64,000 nucleotides of DNA from contig ML133378.1 of assembly GCA_003864495.1 (NCBI GenBank), positions 240,239 through 304,238 of the forward strand, written 5' to 3'. The position numbers and the translations under genes were made by a program. Numbering within the stretch: the stretch's first letter is position 1; every line of letters starts with the position of its first letter. This stretch comes from Nemopilema nomurai. Its lineage: Eukaryota; Cnidaria; Scyphozoa; Rhizostomeae; Rhizostomatidae. Below, in pieces: positions 20,240 to 33,700 of the stretch. The notes under the pieces are model-generated. The model was not told where the DNA came from, ran no database searches, and saw only the letters and a program-made list of their open reading frames with translations.

Positions 20240-23146
20240 TCAACTGCAGGAAACAAGTCTCCTCCACCATCTTCTGTTCCTCTTTGACTCAATCCTTTGC
20301 TCAAGTTGGTTGATGACGTCATTAAGCTTTGCATTTTCATCGCCCATCACCCGCAGATTTTCTTCGACTTTTGTCTTCAAGCTCCTTTCTGCAGCTGCCT
20401 GTTTCTGCAGTTCTTCTAGCTGTTCCATCAGCGCTACATTTTCACTCTTGAGTGCATCAAAATTACCTCCTTGCGTCTTGATGTCCGCTTGTAACCAGTC
20501 TATTTCTGATTTCAAGGACAGACTTTGCTCTAAGTTTTTGTTGAACTCAAGGACTGTGGACATTCGCAATTCACTTTGATCTTCTTCAAGCTTGTCATTC
20601 TGCAATAAAACATTAAATTGGTCACACAAAGGCAATGAAAACCCGTTCTTCCCTGTAATTCAAAGAAAGTTTGAATGATATATTCAAATGGCTCATTTGG
20701 TGACGCTCTACACTACCTTTCATCAAAGAAACACATCATTCCTTATAATCAAAATATCACTGTTGCAATAGCATGTGTCCTTGTTTATGCCTAAATGCAC
20801 ATTATCAGAATGCATTTGCTGTTGAACCATTGCTGCTTCTCTATCCCTGATCCGTGTTTTATGCCGTCAATAGTTTAGTCAAAACAATAAACTTGAACCA
20901 ATAATACTTCGAGCGTAATGACATTTTCAATGACAATCTTCTTGTCGCAATCATGAACGAAATATTAATCTTCTTAGCATATATCCTCAATGTGATATTA
21001 GTTGTACCTGATTGAAGCATAGTTAAAATACATTGATGCGATTTCAATCGTTTCTTAGGTAAACTTACTTTTTCCTCTGCTGCCAGCAGCTCCGACTCTA
21101 GCTGCTCCGACTTTATTTTCCAGCAATTCATTTTCGAAGTCATTTCTAGAAGATCTGACGAGGTGATTTTGAAACACTCCTTTGCATTTTCAAGAAGTTG
21201 CTCTGTCTCTTTGACTTCTTGATCCAATGCTTCTACATTTTTGTTTAATAGCTTATTCTCTTTCTGAAGCCTGTGGACTCTTTCTTCAGTTTTGAAACGT
21301 CCTCGCAACATTAACAGTTGATTCCGGTGGCTGTCCTTAAGCTGAAATATAAATATTGAACGTAAGGAAACTTGAACTTTATCTCTATAAGCAAAGATAA
21401 ATATTGGTGTGTTAATTAATGCATGGATAGGTGCTGACTTTCTGATCTGCTGGGAATCAGACTACAGTCATATAATGAGCGTCGTTCTTAATTAAGAAAA
21501 TTAAATCCAGGCCTTATTCTTGAATTAAGGCTTTTTATTGATCTCTTTCAAAAAGAGTTTCACGTACCTTTTTCGCTAGCTCACGGCAACTGGCATCAGA
21601 TTTAACAGCTTTTGATTGCCACTTGTTCACTTCCTTATGTAAATCTTTTAACTTAGCATACGACATTGCAGCGAGTTCTTCCAATCCAATTAGCTCTTTT
21701 CTCAGATCATCAACATTCCTCTCGAGTTCAACATTTGCTTCTTTGTAATTGGCAACTTTGTTCTCACTCTCTGAGAGGCTTTCTTTAGTTGTAAAGAGCT
21801 CCTGCTCTAATTCGGAAATTCGTCGATTCAGGGCAGCCTCATTTTCCTTGGACGTGTCCACCTGTGAATGAATTGATCAATTATCGTGATGTGCCTTCGG
21901 TGAATTGTTAGCAACAACTGTTTTCTTGATAAAATCCTTCTACAAGAGTATCGTCTCCTTTTACCTTATCCTGCCTTGCTTGCATTTCAGCTTCCATCTC
22001 CTCCCGTTGCTCTTCCAAAATCTCTTGCAAGGAATCGATGATTGCTTGACTGCTGAGGTATTCGGCCATCTTTTCTTCTCTCAAGCTCTGGTTATCAAAT
22101 CTCAAGGCTTCCATTTGTTCTTCAAGAGATTTCTGGTTTTGAAGAAGGCTATCAGCATTTTGAGTGTGGTGTTCTTTTTCGCTCTCCCACTGCTTCTGAA
22201 TATCCTGATACAAATGGAAGAGAACTTAATGTAAAATGTATTTGCAAACATCAATTCACAAAATCCTTCCACATATATGATCAATTGAAAAAATATCGCT
22301 TTTCAGAATTTTTGTAATTTATCTTAAATTTTAAAGGACAATTTCAAGATTTCTATGATAGTATTACTGTATAAGATGTTGAAAATATTGTTTCATGCGT
22401 AGAGTAAAAATACCTTCATGACATCCATTGCACTTCTCAAAGTCATTGCAGGATTGTTCACGTCCGTGTCGATGGAAATGCCAAAGCATTCTTTGAAGAA
22501 TACAGCAAGCATCTGGCTCTCCACCAATTTCTCGGATGTGAGCATGGATTTCTCTCGCTCTCTCTCAAGCTCCTTCCTCAACAGAAACATCTGAAATAGA
22601 TAATTCTATCTTTGAACAATTGCAAATACAACGGGCAATTGGATTCGAGTTGAACCATTTCGTTTTCAATTTATAAACTACACACCTCTCTGTGAGCTTG
22701 CATCATTCACTGCTCACCTAAAATTGGGTCACTTCAAGAGTGTTCTTTCTCCCTTTCTAAGTATATTTTGAAAGTGTGAATGCTCTAACTACATTCCTAA
22801 GGAATTGAGTAGATCCAGCATCGTCGAATATGTTCAGTTACATTGAGATTAGAGGTGTGCCCATACAATTTTGCTTAATATTCAATTCATCACCCATAAA
22901 GGTGCCAGTATATGCTAAAGTAAATGTTAGTGTGCTGTTCAAAGCTCAACCAACCTGAAATGGATAGTTCTTGTCTAATTCTTTCTTGATCTTCTCAAGC
23001 AGTTTTTGGTTGACTGCGAAGATTCCTTGTCCTTCTCAACTGCACTCACTTCTCCGCAAGCCCTGCACATCCAATCTGACTTTGGACAGCTCACTTTTCA
23101 CCTCCACAAAGCTGCCTTTCTGTCTTCTCCGACTGTTGCTTGCCAT
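20240..23146 (-). pseudogene. Coiled-coil gene, copy B (first exon frameshifted)
   Basis: Same six-exon structure as copy A: 22955-23146, 22414-22590, 21965-22204, 21568-21861, 21069-21341, 20240-20599. Exons 2-6 are open and have the same lengths and splice sites, and exon 6 keeps 21 bases that copy A lacks. Exon 1 has four small deletions relative to A (2, 2, 1 and 1 bases). They total 6, but the frame already meets TGA after ...VQGLRRSECS. A product could only be made from the ATG that opens exon 2 (MFLLRKELERER), losing the first 66 residues. So it is either a pseudogene, a shortened gene, or a region with sequencing errors. Confidence 0.65.
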
Positions 23147-23765
23147 TGTTTATTGTTTCGAAATGCGAAATTTGAATTTTCAATATCACTTTGAAGTTAG
23201 CTCTGGTGATTCACTCAGAACGGCACTTAAATCAAGTGTGAAGTTTGTGTGCGTTTTGCCGATTTTATAAGACCGTGTATGATTGTGACGTAATTTGATT
23301 GAGTTGCAATGAAAGTTACGTCACAATGGAAATTAGTTGTTAACACTTGGATGTAGGATTAATCTACCTTTTACGTTAATATGTTTCTTCAACTGCTCCT
23401 CGACAGTGCTACTAATACTCCTGCATCTTTCCTTTTCTTTATGGAAGTTTTATTTTGAAGAATTTTTACATGAATGTGCATTAACACTTAAAATGAATCA
23501 GCGATGTTGTATTTTTCTGCGGTTAACTTGCAGGCGTTGACTCCATATCAAGTAGCTGAAATGATGGGACTTTTGCGTTATAAATGTTTTGCATTATATT
23601 ATATATATTCTTGCTTCTTTCGGGCTCCATTGGAGCACGGGCCATGGACGCTTTTAATGAAGTATTTGATGAAGAAAGGAATTGATAGGAAAATTATTGT
23701 GCAGGAATATTACAAGTTGAAAAAAAGTTATTTAGAGCATAAGGCGGAGCAACCCTCTTGTAATA
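23147..23765. other. 5' flank of copy B and a segment duplicated from/with 19356-19475
   Basis: Contains the promoter-like part shared with copy A, then a plus-strand open stretch at about 23504-23794 (ALTPYQVAEMMGLLRYK). Its counterpart near 19376 reads LIPYKVAKMMGFLHFK. The two translations stay similar, but no start, splice context or known family supports a gene. Confidence 0.4.
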
Positions 23766-24162
23766 CACACTTTTCTATAAGGAACCTACATTGAGGCCTA
23801 GTTCCAAAAGTTCCTTATTCGTAGACCTCAAGTCATCAGATTTTTTTACCAAAAGTTCCTTAAAGGTTCTTTAATTTTCACTGCATATCAATAAGCCTTA
23901 ACGTTTAATAGAGAGAGGTGCGAGATAGACTTTGCGGAAACTACTCAATAAAGCACTTGACACACGAATAGCAAACAATCTTTGCGAGTATTGGCTGCAA
24001 ATTAATGGAACGGGCTTTTTAGCTCTTGATGCTTACTGTTATAAAAAAATTCAAATCGAAAAGTTCCTTAGGGATTTCATTTTCAGTAGTATAAGTTCTT
24101 TAAATATTTCGGCCTTCTACAAGTAGGTTCCTTATAAAGTGGTTCCTTATGAGAAAAGCGTG
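23766..24162. mobile_element. Possible Tc1/mariner-type MITE, about 397 bp
   Basis: The left end CACACTTTTCTATAAGGAAC and the right end in reverse complement CACGCTTTTCTCATAAGGAAC match with a few changes, and TA lies just outside both. Copies of the word AAGTTCCTTA or its inverse recur inside. TA duplication fits Tc1/mariner, but TA is short evidence. No transposase. Confidence 0.5.
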
Positions 24163-24304
24163 TACTCGATTAATGCAAGGAACATTCCCTCGTGGAATGA
24201 AGCAGAGCTCCCGAAGCGAGGCTGCGTGAACACATGATTACAGTAAATGGCGGGAGAGCAGATCGGTTTTTCGGAGTTCAGAGAGTTGAAATTTAAAAAT
24301 AAAA

Positions 24305-27300
24305 ATGGCGAATCCAAACGATATTGAACAGATACTAATAAGTTTGACTGTACCGGATAGCAAAACGATTCAGCAGGTAGAAATGCCGATTTATCTTTTG
24401 CCAATAGTTTATTTCCTGCCAGGAACCATCTCTGATTTGGATGAAATAAAAAAGTATATATTATAGGAGCATCTTATTCTATTAAGAGAATACTTAAAAT
24501 TCTTCTTTTATTGTGAAATTAAATGTTTTATTTTCAATGATCTTTTTGCGTTCCAAGTGTCACGAAAAAGGGGATTTTTTCGGTACATTGATAATGGTGA
24601 CTATGTACTACATATGTATTCAAGCTTGGTTTTTCATAGCGTTTCTAATCAGTGCACTGGTGTTTGTATCAGGGTAATGTCCTCCAGAGATCTATGGAAG
24701 GCTTTTAGCTCATAGTACAAAGAAAATATTTAGTGTTGGTATTAACACTAGTATCAATATTAGCAATTAAAACAATGTTAACACTGAAAGTCGAAGATAA
24801 GAGTTTGCATTTCACTCACCGTTTTGAATTTATTTTCTGTATAAACCAGTTCCAATGAAGTTATGTAGTTTTTCGTACTGACAGTTGCCAACATTTTGGC
24901 TTGGTCATGAACAATCTAGGCACACCGCAGTTTAATGTGGTCATTTGTTTTGGTATTGAAAGGGCTACGATAATGAATTTTTTCTTGAACAGTTTCACCT
25001 GATACTTTGGAAGGCCAGAATGATTTCAATTCATGCTACATACTTTTTTGAGTGGTGTCATACCTTCCATACAGGTTGCACTATACACCTACGAATTAGA
25101 TTTATTAAGCAAAAGGAACTAAAACTAAGAAGGAGATTGAATTAAGTAAGTTTTAGCAATGAGGAAGGATAAAATTTGTCACTCTAGACTGGCTTGTAAG
25201 TTACATCACAGCTTCTCAGATAAATTTCATGAACCTTTTGATTGTCATGTTCAATTGCTCAATAAAAGTTGGCAGCTTGAAGTCCTTTATCAGTTATAAT
25301 CAATGGGCGATGAAGGGCACAATCACTTTCTAACATTTGCATTCTCTTAGGAGTGGCAGATGAAAAAGTATTTTATGTATGCAAAAACTTTTTCTTCTAT
25401 TTCTCACTAATTGTGAAGTTCTTCAAACTTTAAGTATGTTTCATGTGTGGCAAAAGTTGACAGAATACTTGCTGTGTCATTTAACAGCATTTGGTTTTTT
25501 TGATTTAAACAAAGTATTTTTTCAGTTTGCATAAAGTGTTGTGCCTAATCTAAATTTCATTTAAAAAACATAATTTTCTACAGGAAAGACCCACTTATTG
25601 AGACCATGCTTCATGCACAAAACATTGGTTGGAGTCTACTAATCTACAAAACATATATCATTAACCAACACAATTTTAAGCACTATTGATCTTTTTGGAG
25701 ACATTAAGCTATAAAGTTTTTGAGCTAAAATTCATGTCATTTCATCGATTGATTTATTGCTTTTTAATTAATCAGTAAAATTTAGTATAAGGCTCTTAAT
25801 TAAAACAACACATTTAACATCATTTTCTTTTTCCCCTCAAAAATTAGAGTCAGCTGTATTCCTTTGAATCATATGAGCAACACAAATGAGCTTGCTGACT
25901 TATGTAAAAAATGTTGCATTTAGATAATGAAATTTTGATGCTTGTTCAAATAGTTAAAAAAGCTATCATGAGTGTTTCTTTTTCCCAATAAGGCAACAGC
26001 ACAGTTGATACAAGTCTTCACAAATCCAAACATTGTTCCTGCACTCATTCAGATTTTGGTGTCTTCTGCAAACCCAATAGTGAGTATAAGTTGGGAGAGT
26101 GAATTTTATTTCTATGTTGTTTAGTTCTTATTGTTCCCACCTGAAATGATTTTGATTCATTTTCCAATGATTCTGTAAAAGTTTTTATAAACAGTTTACA
26201 CTATGAAGCATTTTGTGTCTCAATGCCATGTCTGAAAGTCCCTATCAGATGAAATATTTCCCTTGTTCTTAAGCACATTTCTGGCATCCTTGAATGTAAC
26301 ATTAAGGGTAGCAGAAAAGCCCTATTCACAAAAAGCTGTTTTTATAATTTGAGCTACAATTAATCCTTGTTGATATTTTCTTCTCTACAAAAAGGTTCGC
26401 CAATATGCTGCTATTTTGATAAGAAAGAGGATTGTTAAAAACCTTGATAAAGTGAATGATGATGTTAAGAATAGGTAGGTTAAAAATTCTATGTATCTTT
26501 TTGAACCACTCAGACAACTGCATATTTTGATGAAAGTCAAATCTGTAGTTTTGTTTTAAGCAATCAAAATATTATCATGGTTATTGTTTTTGTTAATGAT
26601 TCATGGACATTTTGTTTTATTTGTGGAGTAGTTGCTTATATACATTTTTGATGATAACTGAAATAAACTTTTGTTGAAAGGTTTTATAGGAAGTGTTTGT
26701 TGATGTATTTCTATATATATATGTATACTTTTTTGATAATTTTAGATTTTGAAGAGTGCTATTGTCACACAATTTTCAGAGCTATTTCAGGGCATTTTCA
26801 TCATGATTTTGTATAGATTATTAGTATGGGTATTTATTTTGTAGCTTGTGTGCTGCACTAATTCAAACTTTAGCAACAGAGTCTGAGTAAGTATTCCTTT
26901 TCAGTTATCATTTAAAATGCTCTTTAGTGAACACACTTTTTAGTTTCTCATAACTGGAAAAGTAAGATGTATTGATTTGTTTAAAGTTATTCAATGAATT
27001 GTTTTATGTTTTTGATGCCTATTTCGTTCAGTGGTATTTCACTGTTTATTAATGAAATTATTTTCTATCAATTTATCTATGTCTTTTCCAGGCACCTAGT
27101 TAGAATAGCCATTTGTCAAGTGGTATGCTCATTTTTTCAAAAGTTATTTTTGCAATTATCTATCCCCTTTGATGTTGCACTGGCTGTGATTAAGATGGAT
27201 CTAACTGCTTAAAATTTAAAAAAATTTTTAATCAACAATTCAAAGTGCAATAAAAATGCAAAGTTGGACAGTGCTTGATACAATTTTATGAGCTTGATTT

Positions 27301-27724
27301 ATTTAATAGATTTTTCTTTGTTTCTAGCAGGGAAAATTTCTCGTTTCTTGTTTGTTAATAACAAGGCACTGCCCTATATAACACTGGGTAGCTTTTTATG
27401 TTTTTCTGTCTTCAACCCACTGTCAGCAGAAATTAAGTAAATTTGATTGAATTTAGGTTTTGCACAGTGCCCCTCATTTCTTTGTTTTTTGTTTTAAAGT
27501 TGAATGATCTTTTCTCTTTAAATGTGCATGTTAATTTTGCTATATAAAATAAAGCTAGTCTCTTTTGAGCTTTTTGTCTAGTTATAATTTTGAGATAAAG
27601 TTTGCTTAAAACCTCTTATCAGGTAAGTGCCATTGCAAAGCACAAATATAAGCAAGATGGATGGCCAGAAGTTATGCAGTATATAGGAGGTGTTGTTCAC
27701 AGCGGCGACTTGAAGGAAAAGGAG
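24305..27724 (+). CDS. IPO4: IPO4 exons 1-6 (N-terminal Ran-binding region)
   Basis: Exons: 24305-24376, 25993-26079, 26395-26474, 26845-26886, 27092-27122, 27623-27724. They code for the importin-beta N-terminal domain, including VRQYAAILIRKRI, the helix pair that contacts RanGTP. Introns 1 (24377-25992) and 2-5 hold no other recognisable feature. Intron 1, at 1.6 kb, is the place to look for regulatory elements. Confidence 0.92.
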
Positions 27725-30700
27725 GTGTGCCATTCAAGCAATTGTATTTTTGGGTCATTCCATGCCAAATGGACCAATTTTTGAAGTGGTCCCACATGCA
27801 CCATCTCAGATTTGCATGCAAATTTGTGTCAATGTTCATATATGTAAGATAGAAGCATCCTGAAAATTTCAGCTTGATATCTTATACCATCCCAAAGATG
27901 TGCTTCTTCAAAGTCTCCAGCTTTGGCCCTGATGCGTAATTCTGGGAGATGGAAAAATTTATTTTGCAAACTTTGAGGTCCTATATTTCCTGATCCAATT
28001 TTGATAGCCTCTTCACAATTGATACTCTGGAGCATATTTTGGAGCAGTGTCAGAAAAAAATTATTAAAAAAGTCATTCTTCAATAGTTGGCCCATAATGG
28101 CAGCCTAAAATTGCCAAAAATTTTCTTCTGGAAGTGAAAAATTCAAATTTTGAAGGGCCAGGGCTTAAATTCAGACTATCTAGATATAACAAAGCTTTAT
28201 GTACATCTTTGTAAAGTAAACTACAATTTTTGAGGAAATCAGAATGTACAAAGTATTATTTGAGAAATTATGTGGCTTTTAAATTGGTTCCGGACCAAAA
28301 TTTGAAAAAATTTGGTCCTGTTTGAGCCCCCAGAAAACTATGATGGAATTTGCTGTGATGGTTGAAATTCTTTCCACACATGATGATAACTATGATTCAA
28401 TGGAATCAGCAATAAAAAAATGGGGACTCGTTGGGAAGTTGGAATTTTAGGTAATTGAAAAAGTGCTGAAATCAGCAAAAATTTGTAATTGAAAAAATAC
28501 CATTAGTTCTTATCATTGGTGCGGAACAATATCAAAATCCAAATATGTCAGTGTTGAGAGACTAATGTATAATAAGGATGTCAATTTGAGAGATAAACTC
28601 CCAAAAATTGATCATTTGTCCTGTACAAGGATGGCAAAATTCACAGACTTTGTAACAAATTGACACAACCTTGTTTTTGGCAAAGGTTTCTAGTCATTCT
28701 TTTAAGCTAACTATTCAAAATGATACTAAAATATTTCAATCAATGTGAGACATGCAAAGACAGAGAAAATTGAACAACTTTTATAATTCAATAGGCTAAA
28801 CAATAATTTCATTAAACAGCATGCCACTGCATCTCTCAGGTACTTACAAACTACTCATTTTCATAAAATTTTCAAACAGGTTCAAAATCTCTCTTTGCTC
28901 TGTGCTTGATATCTGGTAGCATCTACCTGCAGAAGTTTCACTTTCAGTGAAATTACTTTGCACAGAATATGCGTTACTGGAACCCAGCAGATGTCCTTCT
29001 TCTGCGGCCAAGTGAAAGCTTCAGAGAGGACAGATCGTGTCATGAATAAAGTCTGAGAGATTGGGTGATACACACAGTGATGAAACAGAAACACTTGAAA
29101 AGAGCTCATCAAATAAAACTATTTTCATTTGCAAATTTGTAAGTGACTGTGGTACAAAACTGTGATGATTTCGGGTTCCAGGTATCGTTGCACAGTTGGC
29201 ATATCGTGCCTCCAATTGAAATGAAGAGCAATGAGATTCCACTGCATTTTTTTCTCATGAAAAAGAACTTGATGCCATTAATATTGTCTTCACACCATTG
29301 ATGCATTTTCTCAGGAGTACAAATTTGAAAATGAAAATAGTTTTATTTGATGAGCTTTTTCTCACTGTTTTCAAGTGTTTCTGTTTCATCACTGCGTGTA
29401 TCACCAATCTCTTGGTCTTTGTACCAGGAATATATATTGCCTGTGTTTAAGAGGACAACTGGTTTTTAGGAAACATTTTGGAGATTACCAAAGAAAACCA
29501 GGACATCCAGGTCAAATTCATGAAACGATCTGTCCTCTCTGAAGCTTTCACTTGGCCGCAGAAGAAGGACATCTGCTGGTTCCAGTACGCATATTCTGTG
29601 CAAAGTAATTTCACTGAAAGTGAAACTTCTGCAGGTAGATGCTACCAGATATCAAGCACAGAGCAAAGAGAGATTTTGAACCTGTTTGAAAATTTTATGA
29701 AAATGAGTAGTTTGTAAGTACCTGAGAGATGCAGTGGCATGCTGTTTAATGAAATTATTGTTTAGCCTATTGAATTATTAAAGTTGTTCAATTTTCTCTG
29801 TCTTTGCATGTCTCACATTGATTGAAATATTTTAGTATCATTTTGAATAGTTAGCTTAAAAGAATGACTAGAAACCTTTGCCAAAAACAAGGTTGTGTCA
29901 ATTTGTTACAAAGTCTGTGAATTTTGCCATCCTTGTACAGGACAAATGATCAATTTTTGGGAGGTTTATCTCTCAAATTGACATCCTTATTATACATTAG
30001 TCTCTCAACACTGACATATTTGGATTTTGATATTGTTCCGCACCAATGATAAGAACTAATGGTATTTTTTCAATTACAAATTTTTGCTGATTTCAGCACT
30101 TTTTCAATTACCTAAAATTCCAACTTCCCAACGAGTCCCCATTTTTTTATTGCTGATTCCATTGAATCATAGTTATCATCATGTGTGGAAAGAATTTCAA
30201 CCATCACAGCAAATTCCATCAAGTTTTCTGGGGGCTCAAACAGGACCAAATTTTTTCAAATTTTGGTCCGGAACCAATTTAAAAGCCACATAATTTCTCA
30301 AATAATACTTTGTACATTCTGATTTCCTCAAAAATTGTAGTTTACTTTACAAAGATGTACATGAAATAAGCTTTGTTATATCTAGATAGTCTGAATTTAA
30401 GCCCTGGCCCTTCAAAATTTGAATTTTTCACTTCCAGAAGAAAATTTTTGGCAATTTCAGGCTGCCATTATGGGCCAACTATTGAAGAATGACTTTTTTA
30501 ATAATTTTTTTCTGACACTGCTCCAAAATATGCTCCAGAGTATCAATTGTGAAGAGGCTATCAAAATTGGATCAGGAAATATAGGACCTCAAAGTTTGCA
30601 AAATAAATTTTTCCATCTCCCAGAATTACGCATCAGGGCCAAAGCTGGAGACTTTGAAGAAGCACATCTTTGGGATGGTATAAGATATCAAGCTGAAATT

Positions 30701-33700
30701 TTCAGGATGCTTCTATCTTACATATATGAACATTGACACAAATTTTCATGCAAATCTAAGACGGTGCATGTGGGACCCCTAGTCCACTTGGCATGGAATG
30801 ACCCTTTTGGTGTTTGTTGCTATTCTGTTTGTTGCCTGGTATTTTGCCAAACTATCAAAGTAGTTATGAAAAGAGAAACATCTTTACTTGATTTCACCAA
30901 GATAATTTTGTATATATTTCATTGAGTGTCTTAGCAATACAAGGTTACATAGGCTAATTAAAACAACACTCGCAATGTTTTAATTTATCATTTCTTTTTC
31001 GTTTATTATTGTTAAAAATTTTCTATTCACCCATCAACCATAAAGTAGTTTTAAGATTAAAAACAACCCATCTCATGGCGTTTTGAATTATGATTTTGCT
31101 CCAAAGGTTGGCTTCCTCCTTCTTAGTTGCATTTGCGAAACGTGCAAAGAGCTGGTGAGTCAAGTTGAATGTTTTTCAAATTAGACGTTGGCTTAAACCT
31201 TTGCTAGGCTATTTATCAGGACCAACAGTATCTGAATCTGTCAAAAGAAATAACAGCTGAATTGATGTTTTATTGCTAAATAGCTTTTAGAAGAATTTTT
31301 TCTCATAGTATTTCATTTTATACTCTTGTGGTAGTGTGATTTCATTGTATTGATGTCCACCGAAAATTGATCTCCTTGTGCTTAGTCAGCATTATGGATC
31401 TAAATTGTTTCAAAGTCTTAACAGTGAACTATAGAATATAAATAATAAAAGACTAATATTTTGTATACATCAAAGAGGTTCATTTGAAAGTTCTCTAGTC
31501 CAGTTTTTGAGAAAGGTGATTTCGTCTTCTGGTAAATGTTTTCAAGAAATATCAAATGCACATCCCAATAAAGTAGTAGCATCTAGTCTTCCAACAATAA
31601 GTTATATTTTCATGTTTTTTCTAGCTAAAGCCATTTTACCCCGACCTGTTTCCGTTGTTCGAAATCGGTCTCACTGACGAAGCATCTCGAAAGTCAGCCT
31701 TCTATTCTATCAAGTATGATGTTTTTATAGAACATAGTAACATTTCACCTGGCTGTTAAATGTTTTTCAATCATCTTTTTTTTGGAAAACGGATTATCGT
31801 GTTTCTTTGGAGTTAGCTTTGGCTAGGACTGCTGGCTTTGGTAAAAAAGAATGCTTCCATCAGCTCCTTGAACTGTTTTGATGATGAGAAGCTTTGAATT
31901 TTTCTTTGTTGTTTCAAAACTTCGGTAACGCGTTCTTTTCATCCTTTCGTCTCCTTTTTCGATCACATTAGAGCATTAACATCGATTGTTCCAAGTCTTG
32001 GAAGCGACGAAGAGGTACTTTGCCCTTGTTTTTCTTAATCTGTGTTTTGAAACGTCTTTGGATTGAAGAGCTTTTTTCAATTTTTCTGTCAATTCGAAGT
32101 TCAGTATATTTTTCATTCTCGAGGCAAAGTTTTTCTAAATATGTCTATTGTTGTGACTTCGGAAACCACAGCTTGTTGAGGAATTGAATAATGAGAACAA
32201 CGACGAATTTCGTCATTCAATCGAAACATAGAAACTTTTTTAAAAGCTAAATTGTATGTCATCAGACATGAATATGCGAGAAACTGTTTGATATCATTTT
32301 ATTTAATATGTGGTGGGCACTTCTGAAAACCCATTCTGCATTCGTAAACGATGTAATTGCACCAACTTTGAATAACAATGTCACAAATCATCTTGTACGG
32401 TGAAGACACTCGTTAGATCACTCACAGCATGATTGTGATGCGATCACTCACAGCGTGATTGTGATGCGATCACTCAGTTTTACTTTTTGTTATAGAAATT
32501 GTTCAGCCCTCCTAAAAGCGAAATTCTGCTGTTTCTGTACGCCTTGCTTCTTCGTTGATGCATCTGTGTTCTTTTAGCAATACATTAAGATGCTAATTCC
32601 AAAGACATTGGAGGTGGTGAAGAAACTGGTGCGCGAAGACGAGGTTGAATGATTTGAATTTTATTGCTTTCCAAGTCTCCTTTTACTTTCGTCGAAGGAA
32701 CGTCACATGAATCAATAAATTTCCTGGGAATTTCTAAGAATTGACGAATTTCCTGGTATTCGTAGGATGTTCCAGGAATCAATTATTTGATTGCTTTGAT
32801 TTGATTTTGGACTCTAGGAGAAGGCGTGTGAAGCTCTGACGCTGTTTGATGAGCTGGTGGAAGTGGAAATAGGCATCATCGTGCCCTATGTTAAGTCTTT
32901 GGTTGACCTCTGCTTACAGGTAGGCGCTCCTTAATTGCCCGAATTTCTGTTTTCTTTGGATATATTTTCAACTTACTTCTTTTATTTAGTACCACTCACC
33001 ATAATTTTGAAGAGACGCCTGTAAATCTTTTATTGCATTTTGTTAAGTCCTCTTTTGAACCACGCATTTTACAATAGATTGTGCAAAGCGAAGATCATGG
33101 GGATACAATAAGAGTGAAAGCTCTTTACCTCCTGTGCTGGGCTTGCCGACGTAAAGCAAAGGTAACAATATGGCTATTATGTATTACCAGCAAGCTTTTA
33201 AAGGTTGTGTTGATTTGGCGCTCTTACCCCTAGCTCCTCTATAGGTAGTAATGTCAATCATTTGCATTCCTCTGGCATCATCCTTCATTTAGATCAAGAT
33301 ATTAACGTAGTAGAAAGTGATAATGCCTGCTTTGGTATTTTCATGGGGGCAATTCAAATATTGTAATACTCTTTCTGTGACTACATAGGGTTTCAGAACT
33401 GCTTCAACACCAGTTTGACTCATTATATTTCATACGCGATTCTGTCACCAATGAATGGTCAATGAAAACTGATTTCCCCAGGCCTTGCTTAAATCACATC
33501 TGCTTGGTCCACTGCTGGATATTCTCCTGTCACTCATGAGCCTAGCTGAAAACTCAGATGTGAACGAAAGCGAGGACAGCCAAGAGAGTGTCGGGGATGA
33601 TGATGATGATGATGACGAGGGCGAGATGGAGGGCAGCACATTGCCGTCTGTCGCTGCGCAGGTGCATTTTTGCTATTTCCTATTGTTTTGTATTCATGCT

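Larger units (their letters stand above)
27752..30804. mobile_element. Fold-back DNA element with 1.4-kb inverted arms, in IPO4 intron 6
   Basis: The left end GGGTCATTCCATGCCAA (27752) returns inverted at the right end (30804). The inverted identity continues inward through about 29143 on the left and 29318 on the right, with only scattered changes and one gap of about 110 bp (present at 29410-29515, missing on the left). The loop is about 175 bp. It begins 27 bases after the end of exon 6. The flanks share TTTT, which is too weak to fix a target duplication. The family is unknown to me. Long arms and a short loop class it as a fold-back or long-TIR transposon derivative. Confidence 0.85.

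Noticed and set aside
24147..24404. 85-codon minus-strand frame over IPO4 exon 1
   Set aside because: Antisense to the start of IPO4 and partly within the candidate MITE.
27829..28095. 88-codon frame in the fold-back arm, and its twin at 30419-30736
   Set aside because: The same arm sequence read in both copies. It does not resemble a protein family and is more likely non-coding arm sequence.
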